14,175 nt of DNA, taken from the NCBI GenBank assembly GCA_023393895.1, contig JAEXBT010000001.1, positions 1 to 14,175 on the forward strand, in the 5' to 3' direction. The translations under genes were made by a program, and so were the position numbers. Position 1 is the first letter of the stretch. Each line of letters opens with the position of its first letter. This stretch comes from Pseudomonadota bacterium (GTDB lineage: Bacteria > Pseudomonadota > Gammaproteobacteria > Xanthomonadales > Xanthomonadaceae). Below, piece after piece: positions 7,483 through 13,698 of this stretch. Below the pieces are notes generated by a model that was not told where the DNA came from, did not search any database, and saw nothing but the letters and a program-made list of their open reading frames with translations.

Positions 7483-9044
7483 GCCGCTTCAGCGTCACCG
7501 CCGCGCCGCTCGACCTGGCGCAGCTGCGCGCCTCGCTGCAGGATCCACGCAGCGGCGGCTACTGCGCGTTCGAAGGCTGGGTGCGCGACAGCAACGAGGG
7601 CCGCGCAGTCAGCGGGCTGGAATACGAGGCCTTCACCGAACTCGCGACCTCCGAGGGCGAGCGCATCCTCGAGGAGGCGGCCGCGCGCTTCGGGATCACC
7701 GCCGCCAGCGCCGTGCATCGCGTCGGCGACCTGCGCATCGGCGACCTCGCCGTCTGGATCGGGGTGTCCGCGCCGCATCGCGACGCCGCCTTCCGCGCCT
7801 GCCGCTACATCATCGACGAGATCAAGCACCGGCTCCCGATCTGGAAGAAGGAGCACTATCTCGAAGGCGATTCGGCCTGGGTGGCCTGTACCCATGGCAC
7901 CCACGGCTATCGCGAGGATGACTGCGCGCACCACGGCCACGCCCCGCACCAGCACGCGGAAATCCCCGGGGACTTCGTGCCCGATTATTCGCGGCAGACC
8001 CGGTTGGCCGCGGTCGGCGAGGCCGGTCAGTCGCGCCTCGCCGCCGCACGCGTGCTGGTGATCGGCGCCGGTGGCCTCGGCTGTCCGGTCATCAGCTATC
8101 TTGCAGGCGCCGGCGTGGGTCATCTCACCCTCGTCGATGGCGATCGACTGGAGGCGAGCAACCTGCATCGCCAGGTCATGTACGCAGCCGCCGACATCGG
8201 CGAGCACAAGGCCGAACTCGCCGCACGCCGGGTCCGTGCGCTGAATCCGGCAGTCTCGGTCGAGGTGCGGCTGCAGCCGTTGACCGCGAACGACAGCGAG
8301 GCGGTCTTCGCGGCGCATGACCTCGTCGTCGAATGCACCGACGACCTCGACAGCCGCTACCTCGCCAACGATGCCGCGCTCGTGACCGGCACGCCGCTGC
8401 TGCTTGCCAGCGTGCACCAGTACGAAGGCCAGTTGCAGTGGGTGCTGCCCGGCGTCGGCAACACCTGCATGCGGTGCCTGTGGCCGAAGCCGGCGGAGCC
8501 GGGCTGGGCAGGCAGTTGCGCCGAAGCCGGGGTGCTCGGACCGGTGCCCGGCGTCCTCGGCACGCTGCAGGCGATGGAGGCACTCAAGCTGCTGCTTGGG
8601 CTGCCGGGCATCGCGCCAACGCAGCTGCGCCTGGTCAACCTGCTCGAGGGCACGCAGCAGGCGTTGCTGATCGATGCGGCCCACGGCTGCGCACGCGAGG
8701 GAGGATGCGCGGCGGTCGCACGACGCGAACTCACCCGGCGGAAAGCGGTCGGCGAACTCGACCGCAGCTTCCCGTCGCTGGCCGCGGCCCACGCCGCCGG
8801 CTACGTGCTCGTCGACGTGCGCGACGCCGATGAAGTCGCCGCACAGCCGCTGTCGTTGCCGGCACGCCACATCGCCGCGACGGAGCTCGACGTGACGCGC
8901 TTGCCGGACCCCGCCGCGCGCTGGCTGCTGGTCTGTGCCAGCGGACGCCGCAGCCACCGCGCCGCGCAACGGCTGCGCGAGCAGGGCGTGGAGGCATGGT
9001 CGCTTGCCGGTGGCGTGGCGAAGCTGGCGGAGCCGCGCGGATGA
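7479..9044 (+). CDS. MoaE-MoeB-rhodanese fusion: molybdopterin synthase large subunit, MoaD adenylyltransferase and sulfurtransferase
   Basis: One uninterrupted 521-residue frame holds three enzymes. Residues 1-136 are MoaE, with GYCAFEGWVRDSNEG, VHRVGDLRIGD and the catalytic lysines K116 and K123 in IKHRLPIWKKE. Residues 137-165 form a linker rich in His and Cys. Residues 168-420 are a MoeB/ThiF E1-like domain: YSRQTRLAAVG, ATP loop IGAGGLGC (195-202), LVDGD, SNLHRQ, zinc pair C330/C333 (CMRC), SCAEAGVLGPVPGVLG with C347, and a second Cys pair C404/C410. Residues 430-521 are a rhodanese with active-site C486 in VCASGRRS. All catalytic residues look intact. The protein should adenylate MoaD, move persulfide sulfur from C486 to it, and use MoaD thiocarboxylate in molybdopterin synthesis. 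MoeB-rhodanese is known (MOCS3/Uba4, MoeZ); fusion to MoaE is less usual. The start overlaps moaD (ATGA). A GTG at 7977 could start a MoeB-rhodanese-only form. Confidence 0.93.
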   Translation: MSRFSVTAAPLDLAQLRASLQDPRSGGYCAFEGWVRDSNEGRAVSGLEYEAFTELATSEGERILEEAAARFGITAASAVHRVGDLRIGDLAVWIGVSAPHRDAAFRACRYIIDEIKHRLPIWKKEHYLEGDSAWVACTHGTHGYREDDCAHHGHAPHQHAEIPGDFVPDYSRQTRLAAVGEAGQSRLAAARVLVIGAGGLGCPVISYLAGAGVGHLTLVDGDRLEASNLHRQVMYAAADIGEHKAELAARRVRALNPAVSVEVRLQPLTANDSEAVFAAHDLVVECTDDLDSRYLANDAALVTGTPLLLASVHQYEGQLQWVLPGVGNTCMRCLWPKPAEPGWAGSCAEAGVLGPVPGVLGTLQAMEALKLLLGLPGIAPTQLRLVNLLEGTQQALLIDAAHGCAREGGCAAVARRELTRRKAVGELDRSFPSLAAAHAAGYVLVDVRDADEVAAQPLSLPARHIAATELDVTRLPDPAARWLLVCASGRRSHRAAQRLREQGVEAWSLAGGVAKLAEPRG

Positions 9045-10282
9045 TGGGGTACGAGGAAGCGCTGGCGCGGTTGCTTGCAGAGGTGCGCGCGCTCGACACC
9101 GAGGCGGTGCCGATAGCCCAGGCGATCGGTCGCGTGCTGGCCACCGATGTCACCGCCCGCGTCGCGCTGCCGGGCTTCGATCACGCCGCGATGGATGGTT
9201 ATGCGCTTGCCGCAGCGGCGGGACTGCACGCCGGCAGCGAACATGCGGTGGCCGGCACGCTGGCCGCCGGCGAGGGCGTGTCAGGTGCCGCGCGCGCTGC
9301 AGAGGCGATCGAGATCATGACCGGCGCGCCTTTGCCGCCGGGGCTCGATACGGTGGTGGCGGTCGAGCGGACCGACCTGCTCACCAGCGATGCCAGCGGC
9401 CAGCCGCTGCGGATCCGCCTGCATGATGCCGTCACGACCGGCGCGAACGTACGTCGGGCGGGCAGTGATTTCGCCGCCGGCGAGGTGATCGAACACGCGG
9501 GCGTGCGCCTGCGGCCGCCGCATGCGATGGCCTTCGCCGCCTGCGGCATCGCCCGCGTCGAAGTGATCCGACAGCCGCGGGTCTGCGTGATCGGCACCGG
9601 CAGGGAACTGGTCGACGACCCGGCGCAACCGCTCGGCGAGGGCCAGATCTACAGCTCGAACGCCCCGTACTTGGAGGCGGCGCTGGCCGCGGCGGGCGCC
9701 GAGGTGATCGCCAGCAGCGTGGTGGAAGACCACGCCGCCGACTATCTCGCCGCGCTGGCAGCCTCGCCGTCGGCCGATCTGGTGATCAGCACGGGGGCGG
9801 TATCGATGGGCCGCTACGATTTCGTGCCCGAAGCGGTCGCCGCGATCGGCGGCCGCGTGCTCTTCCATGGCGTGGCGATGCGCCCGGGCAAGCCGCTGTT
9901 CGCTGCAGCCCTGCCGGGCGGTGGCCTGCTGCTCGCGCTGCCCGGCACGCCGATGGCCGTCGCTGCCGCGATGCGTTTCTTCGTGATGCCGGTGTTGCGT
10001 GCGATGCGGGCGGAGCGCGCGCCGGTGGCTCGCCATGCGCGGCTGCAGGCAGCGTGGAAAGGCAAGCCCGGGTTGCGCCATTTCCTGCGCGGACGGGTCG
10101 AGCCGGATGCGGCAGGCGTGCTGCAGGCGCAGCCCTTGCCGCAGCAGGAACCCTTCCGGATGCGTCCCTTCGTCGCTGCCAATGCCTGGCTGGTCATGCC
10201 CGAGCAGCCGGGTGAGGCGTCGGCCGGATCGCTCGTGGAAGTGCATCCACTGGACGCGATGGACGGGGGTACGGGCGAATGA
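9041..10282 (+). CDS. moeA: Molybdopterin molybdotransferase MoeA, operon copy
   Basis: This 413-residue cytosolic protein has the full MoeA length. It inserts molybdate into adenylated molybdopterin. Family features in order are GFDHAAMDGYAL with D52 (46-55), EIMTGAPLPPG (91-101), GANVRRAGSDFAAGE with D143, IGTGRELVDDP (184-194), PLGEGQIYSSNAPYL, ISTGAVSMGRYDFVPEAV (249-266) and LALPGTPMAVAAA (298-310). It departs from the common form at three places: TGDEL is TGREL, GGVSVG is TGAVSMG, and LPGNP is LPGTP. The key acidic residues (D52, D143, E189, D260) remain. The start is set by the ATGA overlap with the fusion gene, and its own stop overlaps the next gene. A second MoeA paralogue begins at 13699. 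Confidence 0.93.
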   Translation: MMGYEEALARLLAEVRALDTEAVPIAQAIGRVLATDVTARVALPGFDHAAMDGYALAAAAGLHAGSEHAVAGTLAAGEGVSGAARAAEAIEIMTGAPLPPGLDTVVAVERTDLLTSDASGQPLRIRLHDAVTTGANVRRAGSDFAAGEVIEHAGVRLRPPHAMAFAACGIARVEVIRQPRVCVIGTGRELVDDPAQPLGEGQIYSSNAPYLEAALAAAGAEVIASSVVEDHAADYLAALAASPSADLVISTGAVSMGRYDFVPEAVAAIGGRVLFHGVAMRPGKPLFAAALPGGGLLLALPGTPMAVAAAMRFFVMPVLRAMRAERAPVARHARLQAAWKGKPGLRHFLRGRVEPDAAGVLQAQPLPQQEPFRMRPFVAANAWLVMPEQPGEASAGSLVEVHPLDAMDGGTGE

Positions 10283-10629
10283 AATGGCAGGTGGAAGGCC
10301 AGCAGTGGCGGCTGCGCGTGGACGAGGCGGAACTGCAGCACCTGCTCGCGGGCGAGGCCGTGACGCTGGCCTCGCAGGCGCCGGGCTTTGCGTATGCGCT
10401 GGAACTCGTGCTGCACCCTGGCGCAGAGGCAGCGGTTTCGGGTGATGCGGCGGCGTGGCGGGTGGCGCTGCCTTCCGCCGACGTGCGCGCGTTGGCGGCG
10501 CGGCTGCCAAGCAAGGACGGCATCCGTTTCGGCGTGACCACGCCTGCCGGCGACCTTGAGCTGCGTTTCGACGTGGACGTGCGCGACAGCGCACGCCGGT
10601 TGAGGGCCGAACGCGTCACGCAGGTCTGA
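10279..10629 (+). CDS. Small protein of unknown function, last gene of the Moco operon
   Basis: This 116-residue soluble protein has no signal peptide, membrane segment or cysteine. The N-terminus MKWQVEGQQWRLRVDEAELQ resembles the opening of DUF7009-type proteins (M-K-x-R-I-x-G-N-S-x-R-x-R-L), but this is a weak memory-based match. The rest looks like a mixed beta-rich fold with alternating hydrophobic strands (FAYALELVLH, AWRVALPSADVRALAA, IRFGVTTPAGDLELRFDVDV). It overlaps moeA by ATGA, so it is almost surely cotranslated with the Moco genes and may serve that pathway. Its stop is 6 bases from the convergent modC stop. I cannot name its function. Confidence 0.78.
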   Translation: MKWQVEGQQWRLRVDEAELQHLLAGEAVTLASQAPGFAYALELVLHPGAEAAVSGDAAAWRVALPSADVRALAARLPSKDGIRFGVTTPAGDLELRFDVDVRDSARRLRAERVTQV

Positions 10630-10635
10630 ATCCGG

Positions 10636-11337
10636 TCAGGCTTCGACGGGCGCTGCCCGGCCAGCGGAGGTGACGATTCGACCTTCGCGCAATTCGAGGA
10701 TCTCCTCGCCCATCCGTTCCGCATCACGCGCGTCATGGGTGACCACGATGAGCCCGAAACCGAGCCGCCGCTGCAGCGCCAGCACGTCATTGCGCAGCCG
10801 CTCGCGCAGTGCCTGGTCCAGTGCAGCGAAGGGTTCGTCCAGCAGGAGCAGGCGCGGCCGCGGCGCCAGCGCGCGGGCAAGGGCGACACGCTGCTGTTGG
10901 CCGCCCGAGACCTGCACGGGGTAGTGGCCGGCGAGCTCCTCGAGCCCGAAATCGCGCAGCCATAGCCGCACCTCGTCGCTGACGTTGCCGCGCGTGGCAT
11001 TGCGCCACCCGCGTTGCAGGCCGAAGGCCACGTTCTGCGCCACGGTCAGGTGCGGAAACAGCGCGTAGTCCTGGAACACCAGCCCCACGCCACGCTGCTC
11101 GGGCGCCAAGTGGATGGACCGGGCGGCATCGAACAGCACGTCACCGGCCAGCCGCACGTGGCCGGCATCCGGTCGCAACAGGCCAGCGATCGCGCGCAGC
11201 GTGAGGCTCTTGCCGGCACCCGACGGACCGACCAGTGCCACGCGTTCGGCATCGGTGGCGAACGCGACATCCAGCAGGAACGGCCGTCCGGCGTCATCGA
11301 TGCGCCGCTGCAGGCGGATGTCCAGCCGCGCGCTCAT
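10636..11337 (-). CDS. modC: Molybdate ABC transporter ATP-binding protein ModC, short form
   Basis: This 233-residue ABC ATPase has Walker A GPSGAGKS (37-44), Q-loop VFQDYALFP with Q89, signature VSGGQQQR (143-150), Walker B LLLLDEP (163-169) and the switch histidine H201 in VTHD. It energises molybdate import through ModB on the cytoplasmic face. Typical ModC proteins are about 350 residues with a C-terminal TOBE/MOP molybdate-binding domain; this one stops right after the ATPase domain and lacks it. No frameshift is visible, because the gene ends cleanly before the convergent stop at 10629. It overlaps modB by ATGA (11334-11337). The molybdate specificity is inferred from modA and modB. 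Confidence 0.9.
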   Translation of the reverse strand: MSARLDIRLQRRIDDAGRPFLLDVAFATDAERVALVGPSGAGKSLTLRAIAGLLRPDAGHVRLAGDVLFDAARSIHLAPEQRGVGLVFQDYALFPHLTVAQNVAFGLQRGWRNATRGNVSDEVRLWLRDFGLEELAGHYPVQVSGGQQQRVALARALAPRPRLLLLDEPFAALDQALRERLRNDVLALQRRLGFGLIVVTHDARDAERMGEEILELREGRIVTSAGRAAPVEA

Positions 11338-12008
11338 GCGGCGCGTCGCGCGGGAGGCCGCAGCAGGCGCGTGGCCAGCAGCAGCGCGAGCACGCAGGTG
11401 ACCGAGGCGATCGCCACCAGCACCGCCGCACCGGCTTCGTCACCTGCTTCGATCGCGGCGTAGATCGCCACCGACAGCGTCTGGGTGCGGCCCGGCAGGT
11501 TGCCGGCCAGCATCAGGGTGGCGCCGAACTCGCCAAGTGCACGCGCGAACGTCAGCAGGGCACCGGCCGCGATGCCCGGCGATGCCAGTGGCAGCGACAC
11601 CCGCATGAACACCGCGATGGGTGAGAGGCCCAGCACGTGCGCGGCATCCTCCAGTCGCGGATCGACGCCCTCGAATGCAGTGCGCGCGGCTTTCAGCAGC
11701 AACGGGAAGGCCGCGACCGCGGCCGCGATCACCGCGCCCTGCCAGGTGAAGACCAGGCGGATGCCGAAGGCATCCAGCCAGCGCCCGATGATGCCTTCGC
11801 GGCCCAGCAGCACCAGCAGGTAATAGCCCAGCACCGTCGGTGGCAGCACCAGCGGCAGGGTCAGCAGCGCATCGGCCACAGGATTGAAGCGCGAACGCCA
11901 GCGTGCCAGTGCGAACGCGAGGGGCACGCCGGCCAGCACCACCAGAGCGGTGGCGCAGAGCGCGACCTGCAAGGAGAGCAGCAGGGGCTGCAGGATCTCC
12001 GGACGCAC
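11334..12008 (-). CDS. modB: Molybdate ABC transporter permease ModB (GTG start)
   Basis: This 224-residue inner-membrane permease has about five to six hydrophobic segments, including 10-36, 47-68, 89-106, 145-160 and 193-215. The cytoplasmic coupling (EAA-type) loop that docks onto ModC is AFEGVDPRLEDAAHVLGLSP at residues 111-130, followed by LPLASPGIAAGALLTFARALGEFG. LTLPLVLPPTVLGYYLLVLLG is typical of ModB. No ATG is available at the right place. I chose GTG at 12008 (VRPEILQPLLLSLQ), one base past the modA stop, because it gives the family's usual N-terminus and length. The longer frame to 12224 would read through modA and is not credible. There is no Shine-Dalgarno sequence, so coupling to modA is likely. 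Confidence 0.9.
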   Translation of the reverse strand: MRPEILQPLLLSLQVALCATALVVLAGVPLAFALARWRSRFNPVADALLTLPLVLPPTVLGYYLLVLLGREGIIGRWLDAFGIRLVFTWQGAVIAAAVAAFPLLLKAARTAFEGVDPRLEDAAHVLGLSPIAVFMRVSLPLASPGIAAGALLTFARALGEFGATLMLAGNLPGRTQTLSVAIYAAIEAGDEAGAAVLVAIASVTCVLALLLATRLLRPPARRAA

Positions 12009-12009
12009 G

Positions 12010-12816
12010 TCAGGGTGGCAGGAAGCCGTGGCGCGACAGCAGCTGACGGCCGGCCGGCGACTGCAGGAAGGCGAGAAAACCGCGGCCGGCTGTCGCATTG
12101 GGGCTGCGCGCCGCCAGCGCGGCCGGGTAGCGGATCGGCAACGGCGAAGCCACCGGCAGGGCGATGCGGACCCGCCCGGGTCGCGCATCGGTGGCGAACA
12201 CGAAACCGGCATCCACCTCGCCACGGGCCACGTAGTTCAGGCACTGCCGCACGTTCTGGGCCAGCACGACCCGCGCCGCCAGGCGGCGGTCCAGCGCCTC
12301 GCGCTTCAGCGCCGCGACCGCGTAGCGGCCCGCCGGTACCGAGGCCGGATCGCCCCAGCACAGGCGGCGATAGCGGGGATGCAGCAGGTCCTGCAACTGC
12401 CGCGGGGGCTGCGTCGCTCCGGACGGCGTGATCAGCACCAGCTGGTTGCTCGCGATATCGATCCGGCTGCCCGCCGCCAGCAGCTGTTGCCGCGCGGCGC
12501 GGTCCATCGACTCGCTGTCGGCGGTGACCAGCACGTCGACCGGCGCGCCGTTGCGGAGCTGCCGCACGAGGGTGTCGGAGGCGGCGAAGTTGAGCACCAC
12601 GCGCGTGCGTGGATGCGCGGACTCGTAGGCACGCGCGACCTCGGTCATCGCATCGGTCATGCTCGACGCCGCGGAGACGATGATCTCGTCGGCGTGCGCC
12701 GGCGTGACCACGGCGCCCAGCAGCATCGCCAGGTATCCGGCGCGCAGGCGCCCTGAAACGCCGGCAATCGCGTTGCACCAGAAACCCTGTCTGCGTGGAG
12801 GTGTGAAAGTCTTCAT
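12010..12816 (-). CDS. modA: Molybdate-binding periplasmic protein ModA
   Basis: This 268-residue precursor has a long signal peptide: a basic N-region with several Arg (residues 8-25), a hydrophobic core AGYLAMLLGAVV (26-37), and a likely signal-peptidase I site PAHA|DE after residue 42. The mature protein begins IIVSAASSMTDAM, the ModA hallmark whose Ser contacts the oxyanion. NFAASDTLVRQL, VDVLVTAD, GDPASVPAGRYA and ARGEVDAGFVFATDA follow as in other ModA proteins. It captures molybdate (possibly tungstate) in the periplasm for ModB/ModC. Its ATG overlaps the fdhD stop (ATGA at 12813-12816), which fixes the start. Met31 would cut off the basic N-region and is less likely. Confidence 0.93.
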   Translation of the reverse strand: MKTFTPPRRQGFWCNAIAGVSGRLRAGYLAMLLGAVVTPAHADEIIVSAASSMTDAMTEVARAYESAHPRTRVVLNFAASDTLVRQLRNGAPVDVLVTADSESMDRAARQQLLAAGSRIDIASNQLVLITPSGATQPPRQLQDLLHPRYRRLCWGDPASVPAGRYAVAALKREALDRRLAARVVLAQNVRQCLNYVARGEVDAGFVFATDARPGRVRIALPVASPLPIRYPAALAARSPNATAGRGFLAFLQSPAGRQLLSRHGFLPP

Positions 12817-13637
12817 GGGTGCAGCCGCTGAGGATGTGAGTAGACATTGCAGCTACCGGGACGGGCAAACCCCACCAGGGTCATGCCCGCGACCTCGGCG
12901 AGCGCGATCGCGAGCGCGGTCGGCGCCGAGATCGCCGCCAGCACGCCGATGCCGGCGTTCGCCGCCTTGGTCGCCATCTCGTAGCTGGCGCGACTGGTCA
13001 CCAGCGCGAAGCCATCGGCCGGGTCCAGCGCGTCGCGGGTCATCGCGCCGATCAGCTTGTCCAGCGCGTTGTGGCGGCCCACGTCCTCGCGCGCCAGCAC
13101 GATTTCACCATCGGGTCGCGCCCAGGCCGCGGCATGGACGGCGCCGGTCAGCGCATTCAGGGGTTGTCGTTGCTGCAGCTCGGCCATCGCGCGTTGCAGT
13201 CCGGCGATGCCCACCCGCACCGGCGAGGTGACCGCGCGCGGCGGGCGCACCGCTGTTTCCAGTTCGCGTGTCCCACAGATGCCGCAACCGCTGCGGCCGG
13301 GCAGCAGCCGCGCGGCCGTGCGGTCCAACCGGGCGGCCGGCGCCTCCGTAGCCACGGTCAGGTTGAGGCGGGTCCCTTCCAGCAGCGTCTCCACCGCGAC
13401 CGCCTGCAGCTGCGCGGCGTCGTCGACCAGCCCTTCACTGAGGGCGAACCCCAGGGCGAAGTCGTCCAGATCGGTGGGCGTCATCATCATCACCGCGAAC
13501 GGCACGCCGTTGCAGCCGACCTCGACCGGCTGCTCCTCGGCCACGCAGTCGCGATCGGCATGCGCGGTGCCGTCGCGCCAGCGCCGGATGTCGCGCCGCG
13601 CCGCGCCGGCAGGCAGGTCATCGATCATGGGAGCCAT
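12813..13637 (-). CDS. fdhD: Formate dehydrogenase accessory sulfurtransferase FdhD
   Basis: The protein has 274 residues. FdhD takes sulfur from the cysteine desulfurase IscS and passes it to the molybdenum cofactor, giving the sulfurated cofactor that formate dehydrogenase needs. The functional CxxC is C118/C121 in GRSGCGICGTRELE. Other family blocks are EQPVEVGCNGVPFAVMMMTP (35-54), DDFALGFALSEGLV, TGAVHAAAW, LAREDVGRHNALDKLIGA (181-198) and TSRASYEMATKAANAGI. ATG 13637 was chosen because a TATGAT box lies 6 bases upstream; ATG 13628 (271 residues) is the alternative. No Shine-Dalgarno sequence is present at either. The open frame to 14108 is antisense to moeA2 and ignored. As first gene of fdhD-modABC it implies a formate dehydrogenase elsewhere in the genome. 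Confidence 0.94.
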   Translation of the reverse strand: MAPMIDDLPAGAARRDIRRWRDGTAHADRDCVAEEQPVEVGCNGVPFAVMMMTPTDLDDFALGFALSEGLVDDAAQLQAVAVETLLEGTRLNLTVATEAPAARLDRTAARLLPGRSGCGICGTRELETAVRPPRAVTSPVRVGIAGLQRAMAELQQRQPLNALTGAVHAAAWARPDGEIVLAREDVGRHNALDKLIGAMTRDALDPADGFALVTSRASYEMATKAANAGIGVLAAISAPTALAIALAEVAGMTLVGFARPGSCNVYSHPQRLHP

Positions 13638-13643
13638 GCAGGC

Positions 13644-13649
13644 ATCATA
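13644..13649 (-). promoter_or_regulatory. Candidate -10 element (TATGAT) for leaderless fdhD-modABC transcript
   Basis: On the minus strand TATGAT is followed by GCCTGC and then the fdhD ATG at 13637, the same 6-base spacing as the TAAAAT box at hemB. Transcription from it would start at the A of the ATG. There is no clear -35 box at the usual distance. GTTGCAAC at 13657-13664 is a perfect palindrome just upstream that could be an operator or chance. Confidence 0.35.
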
Positions 13650-13698
13650 ACGATGCGTTGCAACACCCCGCCGACGCCCGCGTGCGAGGATTGCATTG

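Noticed and set aside
7263..8969. Long 568-codon open frame on the minus strand opposite the moaD and fusion genes
   Set aside because: It is antisense to proteins with clear catalytic motifs, its translation is low-complexity and rich in Arg, Ala, Gly and His, and no family is recognisable. Such frames are common in GC-rich DNA.
9281..10594. 437-codon minus-strand open frame opposite moeA and the last Moco gene
   Set aside because: Antisense to well-supported MoeA; low-complexity Arg/His-rich translation.
10640..10665. Short CGCTG...CAGCG inverted repeat at the end of modC as a terminator
   Set aside because: Only 5 base pairs, no T-run on either strand, and it lies within the modC coding sequence.
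12009..12224. Upstream extension of modB to an ATG at 12224
   Set aside because: It lies inside modA in another frame and adds Arg/Pro-rich sequence foreign to ModB; GTG at 12008 fits the family.
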